Assembly: GCF_016862895.1 (NCBI RefSeq)
Contig: NZ_BONV01000003.1
Coordinates: 1 to 64,000 of the forward strand
Reading direction: 5' to 3'
DNA from: Planotetraspora kaengkrachanensis
GTDB taxonomy: Bacteria; Actinomycetota; Actinomycetes; Streptosporangiales; Streptosporangiaceae
Length of the DNA stretch: 64,000 nucleotides
Part shown: piece by piece, positions 1 to 8,926 of the stretch
Layout of the letters: each line of letters opens with the position of its first letter
Position numbering within the stretch: the stretch's first letter is position 1
Position numbers and translations under genes: made by a program
The notes under the pieces: generated by a model
The model's database searches: none
Told to the model about the DNA's origin: nothing
Seen by the model: the letters and a program-made list of their open reading frames with translations, nothing else

Positions 1-644
1 CCAACCAAGACGCCGACCCCACCAACCAAGGCGCTGACCAGGGAGCTGAACCAGACCCCGCCGACGACACCACCGACCGCGTCACAAGGCACGCCGGGGA
101 ATGGCCCAGCGACCCACGAACGCGGCCAGGCACCCCCGACGAAGACCAGGCACGAAGACAAGGCCAGGCCCGAGAGCCAGAACAAGAACCAAAGCGGTCG
201 CGGCTGCGATGGAAAGTACCCGGACTCCTGCTGTCGACCGGACAACTGCTGTCCCCCTCCGACATCGACCGGCTCGCCCGCACCTCCACCCTCATCCGCC
301 TGGTCATGAACGCCGACGGACAAGTCCTCGACATGGGCCGCGCCGTACGACTGGCCACCAAACCCCAACGCAAAGCCGTCTACGCCCGCTACTCCACCTG
401 CTGGATCGACGGCTGCCCCCTACCCGCCACCATGTGCCAGATCGACCACGCCGACAACTGGACCGACGGCGGCCTCACCAACCTCAACCTCCTCGGCCCC
501 GCCTGCCAGTTCCACAACCGCGACCGCTACCGGCACCCCCATCGCTACCAACGCCACCCCCAAGGCAAAGACCGCTGGGCCTTCACCTACACCCCCCGAC
601 CCCAACACCACCCACCACAACCCCGCAGACAGCGACCACCGTGA
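1..644 (+). CDS. 13E12-type HNH endonuclease, C-terminal part (cut by window edge)
   Basis: The frame is open from the left edge, leaving about 213 C-terminal residues and a TGA at 642-644. An Asp/Gln/Pro-rich linker comes first. It is followed by an HNH nuclease core with paired cysteines (CWIDGC, then CQIDHADNW) and the closing NLNLLGPACQFHN. This arrangement is typical of the DUF222/13E12 proteins that are multicopy in actinobacteria. The N-terminal DUF222 domain would lie left of the window. The proline- and histidine-rich tail after the HNH core is common in the family. Role unknown; often treated as a repetitive or mobile-associated nuclease. A related fragment in opposite orientation lies at the right edge. 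Confidence 0.8.
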   Translation, partial: NQDADPTNQGADQGAEPDPADDTTDRVTRHAGEWPSDPRTRPGTPDEDQARRQGQAREPEQEPKRSRLRWKVPGLLLSTGQLLSPSDIDRLARTSTLIRLVMNADGQVLDMGRAVRLATKPQRKAVYARYSTCWIDGCPLPATMCQIDHADNWTDGGLTNLNLLGPACQFHNRDRYRHPHRYQRHPQGKDRWAFTYTPRPQHHPPQPRRQRPP

Positions 645-770
645 CCACAGAGGACACATGAACCACAGGGACCACAGCAAAAGACACCCCACCGGACCGG
701 CCGCCATGAAAGCAGCAACGCCACATGCACCGGCGGCCGGTGATCTTCTCGATCCGGAGGTAGCCCGTGA

Positions 771-2549
771 TCAAATTCGCACGTCGGCGGACGGCTGACC
801 GGCGCCCTCGGTACCGGTGTCCGCCGGGTGCCCGAACCAGCGGCCGAGGGCGGATCGCAACTCCGCGCGCTGCCGGTCGTCTGGACTGGGTGACGCCGAG
901 GCCCAGGCGACGTAGCAGTCGGGCCGCAGGAGCAGCGCGGTGACGCCGGCGTCGTCGCATCGGGCGGTCACGACGTCGACCCGGTCGCGCCACGGTGCCG
1001 CGACATCGGCGAGCGTCCCGCCGTCGGTGAGTGTCCCGCCGTCGGTAAGCGTCCCGCCGTCGGTGAGGTCCAGGAGCAGCGGCCGGGCGTCGCGGGTGAG
1101 TTCGGCGAGTCGCACCGCACCCCCAGCGGTGCGCAAGAGCAGGTCGGGCGCCCAGCGGCCGGTCAGAGCGGCGTCCGCCTCGCCAGGGACCGTCCCCGCG
1201 ACACGGAGAGCCCCGCCCGCGACACCAGGAGTCATCCCCGCGACACCAGGAGCCCCGCCCGCGTTGCCAGGGACCACCCCCGCGACACCGGCGGAAGCCG
1301 TACCCTCACCCCCGGATGCCATGTCCATGTCGTAGCGGATGTCCGCGCCGGCTATCAGATTCGCGAGGTGCCGCACGGTGTTCTGGTCTGCCAGCAGTTC
1401 GCTGAACAGCTCACGGAGCGCGGTGACCTCGCTGCCGGGACCGGACAGGACGGCCTGCGCCTGGGTGTGCATGGTCACCCGTCGGCCGGCCGGGCGGCGC
1501 TCGGCCTCGTAGGTGTCCAGCAGGCCCTCCGGCGCCCAGCCGCGCAACTCGGCCGCGAGCTTCCACCCGAGGTTGATCGCGTCCTGCAGGCCGAGGTTGA
1601 GCCCGGGCCCGCCCATCGCGGAGTGCACGTGGGCGGCGTCTCCGACGAGCAGGATCCGCCCGGCGCGGAATCGGTCGGCCAGCCTGGTGTTGCCACCGGT
1701 CAGCCGCCGCAGCAGGTGCGGTCCGGGCCCTTCCGGCGGGCCGATCGGCACATCGACGCCGAGCACCCGCTGGACGCTGTCGCGCAGTTCGGCGATCGTG
1801 AGCGGCTCCTCGTAGCCGGCGTCGTCGCCGGGCTCCAGCCACTCCGTCGTGTTCATCAACTGCGGCCCGCTGGGGAACCGCGCGAATGTGATCAGTCCCC
1901 GCTCGGTGCGGTGGTGCAGGAAGGGCGGGACGGTGCCGTAGCCGGGGACGAGCAGCCCGCCGGAGACCGGATCGATCAGTTCCGCCGGCATGCTGACGTG
2001 GGCGCTGCGCGAGATCCTGCGGTCGGTGGTCACGCCGGGGAAGCCGACCCCGGCGAGCTTGCGGACCACGCTGTGCCCGCCGTCGGCTCCGACCAGGAAC
2101 CGCGCCTCGATCCGGTACGGCCCGGCGGGACCGGTCACCTCGACCGTGACCGCGCCGGAGTCCTGGGTCAGCCCGGTCACCTCGTGACCTCGCCGGATCT
2201 CGACGCCGAGCTCGGTGGCCCGCTCCGCCAGCATCTCCTCGATGCGGCGTTGCGGCACCATCATCACGTAGACGGGGTTGTCGGGCAGCGCGGTGAAGTC
2301 CAGGGGAAACGCGCCGAACATGAAGCCCGGTGCCGGGCTCGGCGGGGCGGCGGTGCCGGTGAGCCGTTCGTGGAGGCCGCGCCGGTCGAGCATCCGCACG
2401 ACCTGGCCGACGAGCCCGTTGGCCCGCTGTTCACCGGACGGACCGGTCAGTCGCTCGAGGACGAGTGGCCGGACACCGGCGAGGGCCAGTTCGCAGGCCA
2501 GCATGAGCCCGTTCGGTCCGGCACCGGAGATGACGACGTCGATGGGCAT
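771..2549 (-). CDS. FAD-dependent aromatic-ring monooxygenase (PHBH-type)
   Basis: A 592-residue flavoprotein hydroxylase. The N-terminal dinucleotide-binding motif GAGPNG is at residues 9-14, the DG motif (LVGADGGHSVVRKLAG) near 155, and the second FAD motif (LLVGDAAHVHSAMGG) near 300. Such enzymes use NADPH and O2 to hydroxylate phenolic or polyketide-like substrates; close relatives include rifampicin and tetracenomycin hydroxylases. ATG at 2549 is chosen because AAGGAT lies just upstream and the Rossmann motif starts immediately. The C-terminal linker carries two repeat expansions: Gly/Val/Pro-rich about residues 420-456, and LTDGGT three times about 494-511. A TetR gene lies just upstream in the same direction and is the likely regulator. 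Substrate unknown. Confidence 0.85.
   Translation of the reverse strand: MPIDVVISGAGPNGLMLACELALAGVRPLVLERLTGPSGEQRANGLVGQVVRMLDRRGLHERLTGTAAPPSPAPGFMFGAFPLDFTALPDNPVYVMMVPQRRIEEMLAERATELGVEIRRGHEVTGLTQDSGAVTVEVTGPAGPYRIEARFLVGADGGHSVVRKLAGVGFPGVTTDRRISRSAHVSMPAELIDPVSGGLLVPGYGTVPPFLHHRTERGLITFARFPSGPQLMNTTEWLEPGDDAGYEEPLTIAELRDSVQRVLGVDVPIGPPEGPGPHLLRRLTGGNTRLADRFRAGRILLVGDAAHVHSAMGGPGLNLGLQDAINLGWKLAAELRGWAPEGLLDTYEAERRPAGRRVTMHTQAQAVLSGPGSEVTALRELFSELLADQNTVRHLANLIAGADIRYDMDMASGGEGTASAGVAGVVPGNAGGAPGVAGMTPGVAGGALRVAGTVPGEADAALTGRWAPDLLLRTAGGAVRLAELTRDARPLLLDLTDGGTLTDGGTLTDGGTLADVAAPWRDRVDVVTARCDDAGVTALLLRPDCYVAWASASPSPDDRQRAELRSALGRWFGHPADTGTEGAGQPSADVRI
1015..1068. repeat. 18-bp tandem repeat, three copies, inside the monooxygenase gene
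   Basis: Three consecutive copies of an 18-bp unit (GTCCCGCCGTCGGTGAGT with two variable bases) encode a repeated LTDGGT hexapeptide. A second, less regular expansion of about 21-bp units lies at roughly 1186-1290 in the same gene. Both keep frame. Confidence 0.9.
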
Positions 2550-2637
2550 GACAAGATCCTTTGAGTGCGGGCGCGCGTGCGCGCACGATGGATCGACCCG
2601 GCGGCGCCGGGTTGACGTACTGGAGGATGAGCCCGCG

Positions 2638-3303
2638 CTACGGCGTGGGCAGGCCCGCGGCGAACTGCGCCAGAGCCTCGGACAACAACTGCTCCATCCC
2701 CACGGGAGGCTCGGACAACAACCGCTCCATCTCCCCGGGAGGATCGGTGCGCAGCCAGTGCTGCATGGCCACGTTGCCGGCGGCCGTGACGGCGGCGGCC
2801 ACCAGATGCGGATATAGGTCACGGTTGACGTCGGTGCCGGTGCGCTCGGCCACCGCGGCGGCGATCTCGGCCTCGGCGAGCGCGCCGGCCCGCAGGAACT
2901 CGCCCTGCATCGCCGGCTCGGCGACCATGAGCCGCACCCCGGCGATCCACTGCTGGCGGTCGGTCACCGGACGCGCGACCGTCTCCGGCGGCGGCTCGAA
3001 CTGCGCTCGCGCCGCGTAGGCGATGGACTCCCAGAGCGGCTCGGAGGCGGGCCGGCTCCGCAGTATCTCCGCGACTCGCAGGGCGCGGTCGAGGTGGCGG
3101 GCGACGATCGCCTCGGCCTTACTGGAGAAGTAGTTGTTGAACGTGCGTGGTGACACCCCCGCCGCCTCGGCGATGTCCTCCACCCTTACGCGGTCGAACC
3201 CGCGCTCGACCGTGAGTCTGACGGCCGCCCAGCTGAGCATCGCCCTGGTTTCGCGCTTCTTGCGCTCCCGCAGGCCGATTCTCGCGACGTCCTCAGTGCT
3301 CAT
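2638..3303 (-). CDS. TetR/AcrR-family transcriptional regulator
   Basis: A 221-residue one-component repressor. The N-terminal HTH contains VSPRTFNNYFSSK at about residues 50-62, the usual TetR recognition helix region, followed by a divergent all-helical ligand domain. ATG 3303 (MSTEDVARIG) is preferred over an upstream in-frame start at 3363, because TetR N-termini are normally about 10-20 residues before the HTH. The gene lies 88 bp upstream of the FAD monooxygenase in the same direction and is divergent from the XRE regulator. By analogy it probably controls the monooxygenase. The C-terminus is repetitive (two PPVGMEQLLSEA-like stretches). Confidence 0.85.
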   Translation of the reverse strand: MSTEDVARIGLRERKKRETRAMLSWAAVRLTVERGFDRVRVEDIAEAAGVSPRTFNNYFSSKAEAIVARHLDRALRVAEILRSRPASEPLWESIAYAARAQFEPPPETVARPVTDRQQWIAGVRLMVAEPAMQGEFLRAGALAEAEIAAAVAERTGTDVNRDLYPHLVAAAVTAAGNVAMQHWLRTDPPGEMERLLSEPPVGMEQLLSEALAQFAAGLPTP

Positions 3304-3498
3304 GGCACCCACCCTAACCGATGTTGCGCGTTCGGCAAAGATGCGTGCCCCGCAATTTTCCAATCCGCGCGGGGTCTCATTTCCGGGCGGCGCGGGAGCT
3401 CCCCCACCAGCGATGTCCAGTGACGTGAAAGGTTCAGACTTCTTAAAGCTTCCAGTTTGTCTCTATATATCCGCTTATGCGTGGCTTACGGTGGCCCA

Positions 3499-4452
3499 AT
3501 GGACAGAGGTAGTCCCCTTGGCGATTTCCTCCGCGCCCGGCGCCAGGCCAGAGACATCGAAGACCTGGGGCTGCGCGACTCCGGGCGTCGCCGGACGCCT
3601 GGACTGCGCCGCGACGAGGTGGCCACGTTGGCCGGCGTCAGCGCCGACTACTACACACGGCTCGAGCAGGGGCGCGAGCGTCATCCATCGGATCAGGTGC
3701 TCGGCGCGCTCGCACGGGTGCTCCAGCTCGACCACGAGGCGACCGATCACCTGTTCGAACTCGTCCGCCCCCGGGTGGGGAGGCCGACGACGTCCGAATG
3801 GACCGACCGGGTCAGCCCGAGCGTTCAGCGCCTCATGGAGCGCTGGGACGACATGGTGACGTTCGTGACGAACCGCTGGTACGACGTCCTGGCCATGAAC
3901 CACGTGGCCGCCGCCCACCTGGGTGCGCTGGAGCACAGCGACAACCTGCTGCGGCTGACCTTCCTCAACCCGTCGGCGCGCGAGTTCTACCTGGACTGGG
4001 AGGAGCAGGCATGGTCCAAGGTGGCGCACGTGCGCGCCGCGGCGGGAACGGAACCGGACGACCCGGCGCTGCTCGAGTTGGTCGAGGAGTTGTCGCGGCG
4101 AAGTGAGGACTTCCGCCGGATGTGGGCCCGCCACGACGTGCGGGCCAAGACCAATGAAGTGCTCCACCTGAACCACCCGATCGTCGGCGAGGTGGTCCTC
4201 TTCCAGGAGTCGTTCACCGTCAACAGCGCCCCCGGGCAGTTCCTCTTCGTCGCCCAGGCCGAGCCGGGCAGCCGGTCCGAACGGGCACTGGCCGCGCTGG
4301 CCGCGCTGGGCGACCCCTCGTCCGGCGCCGGCCGCCCGAACGCCCGCCGCGCCGGACGGCCAGGCGGATCTTCAGATTTGAGGGGCTCCACCGGACCCGC
4401 GCGCCGACCGGACTCGGCCGCCGTCTCCCCGCGGATGAGCGGGCGCGGGTAG
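3499..4452 (+). CDS. XRE-family regulator with MmyB-like ligand domain
   Basis: A 317-residue protein. The N-terminal Cro/XRE helix-turn-helix spans about residues 8-80 (LGDFLRARR, RRTPGLRRDEVATLAGVS, YYTRLEQGR). It is followed by an MmyB-type ligand-binding domain (WDDMVTFVTNRWYDVLAMN onward, about 110-270). This architecture is abundant in actinomycetes, commonly next to redox enzymes. ATG 3499 places the HTH at the very N-terminus; an upstream in-frame start at 3457 would add an implausible tail. A low-complexity Arg/Gly/Pro-rich extension of about 45 residues follows the domain. Upstream is an AT-richer patch (TCTATATATCC near 3460) that could be the promoter. Target genes unknown. Confidence 0.85.
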   Translation: MDRGSPLGDFLRARRQARDIEDLGLRDSGRRRTPGLRRDEVATLAGVSADYYTRLEQGRERHPSDQVLGALARVLQLDHEATDHLFELVRPRVGRPTTSEWTDRVSPSVQRLMERWDDMVTFVTNRWYDVLAMNHVAAAHLGALEHSDNLLRLTFLNPSAREFYLDWEEQAWSKVAHVRAAAGTEPDDPALLELVEELSRRSEDFRRMWARHDVRAKTNEVLHLNHPIVGEVVLFQESFTVNSAPGQFLFVAQAEPGSRSERALAALAALGDPSSGAGRPNARRAGRPGGSSDLRGSTGPARRPDSAAVSPRMSGRG

Positions 4453-4500
4453 CGCGCTCCCTCCCCCGTCCGCACGACCCAGACTGGCCACATCTCATTT

Positions 4501-4514
4501 CGCAATCGATTGCG
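4501..4514. promoter_or_regulatory. LacI-type operator candidate 1
   Basis: CGCAATCGATTGCG is a perfect 14-bp palindrome with the central-CG architecture of LacI/GalR operators. It lies 176 bp upstream of the ABC ATPase start and about 66 bp upstream of the predicted -35. Confidence 0.6.
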
Positions 4515-4579
4515 CAACACCCCTGATCTGAAGCCCGAGGTAAGCCTCTTACTGCCCAAATTATTCTGTATACAGCTCC

Positions 4580-4608
4580 TTGACGCTGGTCAACCGGTTG
4601 GGTACCGT
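4580..4608 (+). promoter_or_regulatory. sigma70-like promoter of the ABC transporter operon
   Basis: TTGACG (4580-4585) and TACCGT (4603-4608) are separated by 17 bp. The palindrome CAACCGGTTG (4591-4600) lies in the spacer. The expected start site falls inside the operator at 4613-4624, which suggests repression. Confidence 0.5.
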
Positions 4609-4612
4609 CGGC

Positions 4613-4624
4613 GCAACCGATTGC
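4613..4624. promoter_or_regulatory. LacI-type operator candidate 2
   Basis: GCAACCGATTGC has the LacI-family core AAnCGnTT and sits at the predicted transcription start of the ABC operon. The same core recurs at 8779-8790 and 8870-8881. Confidence 0.6.
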
Positions 4625-4676
4625 AGCGGGCAACGCCAGAGGCAGGAAAACAGGCTGATCTGAGCAGGGAGCTGGG

Positions 4677-5552
4677 ATGGGGCAAGTAGAGGCCCGCAGT
4701 GCGCCCGGCGCACAGCACGCCGCGGATGAAAGACCCTCGGAGCCGGCGCTCATCGAGGCGGCACATGTGACCGCGGGCTACGACAACAGGCGGGAACACA
4801 CACGACTGATCGCGCTACGAGACGTCTCACTCCAGGTGCGGCGGGGCGAGTTCCTCGCCATCGTCGGACCGTCCGGTTGCGGCAAGACGACCTTCATCAA
4901 TCTGATCGCCGGGTTCGTCAAGCCGCTCGAAGGTTCGGTGCGCGTGCGCGGCGAGGAGGTGACCGGACCGGGCGCCGACCGGGCGATGGTCTTCCAGGAC
5001 TACGCGCTGCTCCCCTGGCGGACGGTCGAGCGGAACATCCGGTTCGCCATGGAGAACCGTCGCGGACACGTGCCGAAGGCCGAGCAGGCCGAGCGGGCGG
5101 CGCGCGCGCTGCGGCTCGTCGGGCTGACGGGTTTCGAGAAGTCCTATCCCCATGAGCTCTCCGGAGGCATGCGGCAGCGCGTCGGGATCGCACGCGCACT
5201 CGTCACCGAGCCCGAGATCCTGCTCATGGACGAGCCGTTCGGCGCGGTGGACGCGATGACGCGGGAGGCCATGCAGGCGGAGCTGGAGAAGATCATCGCC
5301 GAGACCCGGCAGACGGTCGTCTTCATCACCCACTCGATCGACGAGGCCATCCTCCTGGCCGACCGCATCGTGGTCATCAGCAAGCGGCCCGGCACGATCC
5401 GGGAGGTCATCGACGTCGACCTCCCCCGCCCGCGGTTCGACGAGCAGTCCGACGTCCAGCGCTCGCCCAGGTTCGGAGAGATCCGCAGTCATCTGTGGTC
5501 GCTTCTGGCGGACGAGGCCCTGGGCGCCAAGCAGGAGGGCGCGACACGATGA
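4677..5552 (+). CDS. ABC transporter ATP-binding protein (SsuB/TauB/NrtD type)
   Basis: A 291-residue nucleotide-binding subunit of an importer in the nitrate/sulfonate/taurine family. Walker [10 protein letters not shown] is at 64-72, the Q-loop is FQDYALLPW, the ABC signature LSGGM is about 161-165, Walker B with D-loop [12 protein letters not shown] is about 181-192, and the switch His is in FITHSID. The start follows GGGAG with suitable spacing. The TGA overlaps the permease ATG (ATGA), so the two are translationally coupled. First gene of a four-gene operon. The substrate is not shown by sequence: the family moves small organic anions, amides and thiamin precursors. Confidence 0.9.
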   Translation: MGQVEARSAPGAQHAADERPSEPALIEAAHVTAGYDNRREHTRLIALRDVSLQVRRGEFLAIVGPSGCGKTTFINLIAGFVKPLEGSVRVRGEEVTGPGADRAMVFQDYALLPWRTVERNIRFAMENRRGHVPKAEQAERAARALRLVGLTGFEKSYPHELSGGMRQRVGIARALVTEPEILLMDEPFGAVDAMTREAMQAELEKIIAETRQTVVFITHSIDEAILLADRIVVISKRPGTIREVIDVDLPRPRFDEQSDVQRSPRFGEIRSHLWSLLADEALGAKQEGATR

Positions 5553-6385
5553 CCGAGACGATCCAGAGCCCCGCGCGCACGGACGGCCAGCAGATCGAGA
5601 CCATCGAAGTCAGCAAGTTCGCGCGGTTCAAGAGCGTCGGGATCACGGTGGTCAACCTGACCATCTTTTTCACGATCTGGGAGCTCGTCGCCCGCGCGGA
5701 AGTGATCAACTCGCTGTTCTTCCCCCGGGCGACCGACATGTTCGCCGCCCTGTTCAACGGCTTCGCCGACGGCACGATCTGGCCGCAGCTCAGCCACAGC
5801 CTCACGAACTTCCTCATCGGCCTGGCGATCTCGGCGGTGATCGGCATCCCCGTCGGTCTGCTCATGGGCGCCAGCAAGGTCGCCGACCTGATCCTCAGCC
5901 CCTACGTGTGGGCGATGACCTCGCTCCCCCGGGTCGCCCTCATCCCCCTACTGATCCTGATCATGGGATTCGGCAACTCCATGCAGCTGACGATCATCGT
6001 CCTGTCCGCCGTCTTCCCGATCATGGTCAACTGCATGGCGGGCGTGAAGACGGTCGAGCCTTCACTGGTCCGCGCGGGCGTCGTATTCGGTGCGAGCAGG
6101 CCGCAGATCTACCTCAAGGTGATCCTGCCCTACACGCTGCCGTTCGTGATCTCCGGCGTCAACCAGGGCATCGCACGCGGCCTCGTCGGCATGCTCATCG
6201 GTGAACTGCTCGGAGGCGGAGGCAACGGCCTCGGCTTCCTGCTCGACAGGGCGGGCGAGCAGTTCGACGCCCCGATGCTGTACGCGACCTTGATCCTCCT
6301 CGCCGTGATGTCCGTCGGGCTGGTGCAGGCGATGCGCTGGCTCGAACAGCGCGCGGCGCCATGGCGTGACATCTCACGCGCATAG
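5549..6385 (+). CDS. ABC transporter permease (SsuC/TauC type)
   Basis: A 278-residue inner-membrane permease with about six hydrophobic segments. The BPD-transporter EAA loop is at about residue 180 ([18 protein letters not shown]), the site that docks on the ATPase. ATG 5549 is chosen because it forms an ATGA overlap with the ATPase gene. The polar N-terminal 30 residues are usual for the SsuC group. It should pair as a homodimer with the upstream ATPase and the downstream lipoprotein. Confidence 0.9.
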   Translation: MTETIQSPARTDGQQIETIEVSKFARFKSVGITVVNLTIFFTIWELVARAEVINSLFFPRATDMFAALFNGFADGTIWPQLSHSLTNFLIGLAISAVIGIPVGLLMGASKVADLILSPYVWAMTSLPRVALIPLLILIMGFGNSMQLTIIVLSAVFPIMVNCMAGVKTVEPSLVRAGVVFGASRPQIYLKVILPYTLPFVISGVNQGIARGLVGMLIGELLGGGGNGLGFLLDRAGEQFDAPMLYATLILLAVMSVGLVQAMRWLEQRAAPWRDISRA

Positions 6386-6435
6386 ATTCCTCACCCCCCA
6401 CCCGGGTCGGCGCGGTTCGCCATCCCCCACTCGAC

Positions 6436-6463
6436 ACAGCCGCTTCCATACAGCCGCTTCCAT
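6436..6463. repeat. 14-bp tandem duplication
   Basis: Two adjacent copies of ACAGCCGCTTCCAT lie between the permease and the binding-protein gene, 23 bp before the ATG. Confidence 0.85.
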
Positions 6464-6486
6464 GGGACGACGCCCAGGAGTCACCG

Positions 6487-7578
6487 ATGCACAGATCCAA
6501 GCAGTTACTGTCCGTATTCAGTCTCACCGTTCTTCTCGCGGCCTGCGGAGGCGGAGGAGGAGGAGGAGGCGCGGCGGCCCCGAACGCCGCCAACAAGAGC
6601 GCCCCCGCGAGCGCGGAGGACATCGACGCGACGATCGATACGAGCAAGGTCAAGCACACTCTCGTGGTCGGCGTCGACAACCCCTACTACCTCTTCCACG
6701 AAGACATCCTGGTGGCCCAGGAAAAGGGCTACTTCAAGGAAGTCGGCATCGACAACGTCGAGATCAAGACCATCGAGGACCCGCTGCCCGCCCTCATCGG
6801 CGGCTCGCTCGACATGGCGCTGTACGACTCGGACACGACGATCGCCGCCGCCAAGAAGAGCAACACGGGGGTCCGGTTCCTGTCGGTCTACCTGGGCGGC
6901 GAGGCCAACATCCTGGGGGTCGGCAAGGGCATCAACACCGCAGCCGACCTGAAGGGCAAGACGATCACCGGCGGTCAGTTCAACAGCCGCAACGACGCGA
7001 TCCTGCGTGAACTGCTCGTCAAGAACGGCGTCACGCCGGACACGGACGTCAAGATCGTCAGCACCGGCGGCCAGTCGAACGAGCGGCTCCAGTCCGTGAT
7101 CGCCGGTGTGGTCGATGGGGCCAGCCTCCAGCTCCGCCACCGCGAGGTGCTGGAGAAGGCCGGCGGCAAGTTCCTGTTCGAGGAGACCCGCAGGGTGCCG
7201 CAGAACGGGTGGGCGGCCAACAAGCTGCTGACGGAGAGCCCGGAGACCGTCACTGCGTTCCTCACGGCGACGCTGAAGGCACGGCAGTTCATCACGAACC
7301 AGGCGAACAAGGACGCGGTCCTGGCCCTGATGGTGCAGAAGGGATTCGACGTCCCGCCGGAGTTCGCGGACGCGTACTCGGCCGAGAACGCCCCCGACTA
7401 CCACGTGGCCGACGGCGGCTTCGACCCCGCCGACATGGACAAGTTCATCCAGGACCAGATCGGCTTCAAGTCGGTCCCTGAGGGCACCGACTGGCGTGCG
7501 TACACCTACCTCGAGCCGCTCTGGCGTGCGCAGAAGATCCTGGGCCTGCCGTTCCGGCCCGCTCTCGGGAACGTGTGA
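6487..7578 (+). CDS. ABC transporter substrate-binding lipoprotein
   Basis: A 363-residue NMT1/SsuA-like periplasmic-binding-type protein. The signal peptide ends in a lipobox LLAAC with Cys20 as the lipidation site, followed by an eight-glycine linker (21-28). The mature part starts with HTLVVGVDNPYYLFHEDILVAQEKGYF, the usual first strand and helix of the fold (quoted here in part as NPYYLFHEDILVAQEKGYF). ATG 6487 is preceded by GGAG with 6-nt spacing. It is third in the operon, and its stop overlaps the GTG of the next gene (GTGA). The ligand is unknown. Aromatic and acidic residues in the first lobe would suit a small heterocycle or amide, but that is speculation. Confidence 0.88.
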   Translation: MHRSKQLLSVFSLTVLLAACGGGGGGGGAAAPNAANKSAPASAEDIDATIDTSKVKHTLVVGVDNPYYLFHEDILVAQEKGYFKEVGIDNVEIKTIEDPLPALIGGSLDMALYDSDTTIAAAKKSNTGVRFLSVYLGGEANILGVGKGINTAADLKGKTITGGQFNSRNDAILRELLVKNGVTPDTDVKIVSTGGQSNERLQSVIAGVVDGASLQLRHREVLEKAGGKFLFEETRRVPQNGWAANKLLTESPETVTAFLTATLKARQFITNQANKDAVLALMVQKGFDVPPEFADAYSAENAPDYHVADGGFDPADMDKFIQDQIGFKSVPEGTDWRAYTYLEPLWRAQKILGLPFRPALGNV

Positions 7579-8765
7579 GCATGAGCCTGGGAACGGCTGC
7601 CGCCAAGGGGCTCCGCCTTCTCGCCCACCATGACCTCGCCGGCAGCGGCGACGGCATGCAGGTGATGCGTGAAGGCGACGCCATCTACGTCGGCCACAGC
7701 GGCACGTCCAGGATGGGAACCTCGATCCTGGACGTGTCGGACCCGCTGCGGCCCCGGCTGGTCGACCAGTGGGCCGCGCCGGACAACACCCACACGCACA
7801 AGGTCCAGGTCGCCGGCGGACTGCTGCTCGTCAACCACGAGCGCTTTCCCTACCGGCCGACCGGGCCGCTCGGCCCCCACTCGGCGGGCCTCGCGGTGTA
7901 CGACCTGACGGACCCGTTCGCCCCGGAGCAGATCGCGTTCTGGGAGTCCGGGGGCAAGGGCGTGCACCGCATCGTGTGGGAGGGCGGCCGGTACGCCCAC
8001 ATGTCGGCGGTGCCGGACGGCTTCCGGGACCGCATCTGGGTCGCCGTCGACCTGTCGGACCCCGCACGTCCCGTGGAGGCCGGCCGATGGTGGTGGCCGG
8101 GACAGTGGGAGGCGGGCGGCGAGCAGCCGGACTGGCCGGAGGGCCGGCGCTACGCCGCCCACCACGCCCTCGTCTCCGGCGACGTCGCCTACCTCGGTTT
8201 CGACGACGCCAACCTGGTCGTGCTCGACGTCTCCGACATGGCCGCGCCGAAGATGATCGGCCGGTGCAGGTGGGGCGGCGGTGCGACGCACACGTGCCTC
8301 CCTCTGCCCGGCCGCGATCTCCTCGTGGTCACCGACGAGCAGCAGCACGACGGCCCGCGCGCGCCGGAGAGGCGGATCCACCTCGTGGACGTCGCCGATC
8401 CGGCCGAGCCGTCGTACCTCGGCGCCCTCCCACATCCGGACGGTCCGTACGACGACCTGCCGATGCGCTTCGGACCGCACAACCTGCACGAGAACCGGCA
8501 GGGGTCGTACCGGAGCGAGCGGCTCGTCTTCGCGACGTACTTCAACGCGGGCGTCCGCGTCTACGACCTGGAGGATCCGGGCGATCCGCGCGAGGTCGCG
8601 CACTGGGTCTCGGAAACGCCACCCGGCCAGCGGGCGCCGCAGGCCAATGACCTGTTCGTCGACGACGGCGGGCTCATCTGGGTGACCGACCGGACCCATG
8701 GCGGGCTGTTCGTCCTGGAGCCGGAACCGGAACTGGCCGCGCTGATGGAGGAGGCGCGCGCGTAG
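7575..8765 (+). CDS. LVIVD-repeat beta-propeller protein of unknown function
   Basis: A 396-residue protein with no signal peptide. Repeated blades follow the pattern 'xILDVSDPxxPxxVxxW' (TSILDVSDPLRP, LAVYDLTDPFAP, VAVDLSDPARPVEAGRW, LVVLDVSDMAAP, IHLVDVADPAEP, VRVYDLEDPGDP). This is the LVIVD motif of a predicted seven-bladed propeller. Many His and Trp residues (THTHK, NLHENRQG) hint at a metal or heterocycle site. The GTG at 7575 overlaps the lipoprotein stop; ATG 7581 is an alternative. Its place as last gene of the importer operon suggests it acts on the imported compound, possibly as a hydrolase or isomerase, or as a binding protein. No catalytic motif was recognised. Confidence 0.75.
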   Translation: MSMSLGTAAAKGLRLLAHHDLAGSGDGMQVMREGDAIYVGHSGTSRMGTSILDVSDPLRPRLVDQWAAPDNTHTHKVQVAGGLLLVNHERFPYRPTGPLGPHSAGLAVYDLTDPFAPEQIAFWESGGKGVHRIVWEGGRYAHMSAVPDGFRDRIWVAVDLSDPARPVEAGRWWWPGQWEAGGEQPDWPEGRRYAAHHALVSGDVAYLGFDDANLVVLDVSDMAAPKMIGRCRWGGGATHTCLPLPGRDLLVVTDEQQHDGPRAPERRIHLVDVADPAEPSYLGALPHPDGPYDDLPMRFGPHNLHENRQGSYRSERLVFATYFNAGVRVYDLEDPGDPREVAHWVSETPPGQRAPQANDLFVDDGGLIWVTDRTHGGLFVLEPEPELAALMEEARA

Positions 8766-8772
8766 GGAAACG

Positions 8773-8887
8773 GCCGACGCAATCGGTTGCACGCCAAGAT
8801 GACGTGGCGTTCCCGAGCAGCAGCGGATGAACCCCCGGCATCGTGCCGCACGTGCTCGCACCACATCATGCAACCGATTGCGTCGGC
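8773..8887. repeat. 19-bp perfect inverted repeat with embedded LacI-type operators
   Basis: 8773-8791 and 8869-8887 are exact reverse complements (arms contain CCGACGCAATCGGTTGCA and its complement) separated by 77 bp. Each arm contains the core GCAACCGATTGC that also lies at the ABC operon promoter. The element fills the gap between two convergent genes, so it is not an obvious promoter operator. It could be a looping partner, or a long-loop terminator. Confidence 0.85.
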
Positions 8888-8926
8888 GCCCGGCAGCACG
8901 GCGTCAGCGGTTCGGCCCGGCGGCAC

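Noticed and set aside
101-661. A 186-codon Pro/Arg/His-rich frame at the left edge
   Set aside because: Out of frame with the HNH protein, which has clear motifs and stays open from base 3.
4566-4575. CTGTATACAG palindrome just before the ABC promoter
   Set aside because: Perfect but only 10 bp and without a second copy. Not distinguishable from chance in an AT-richer patch.
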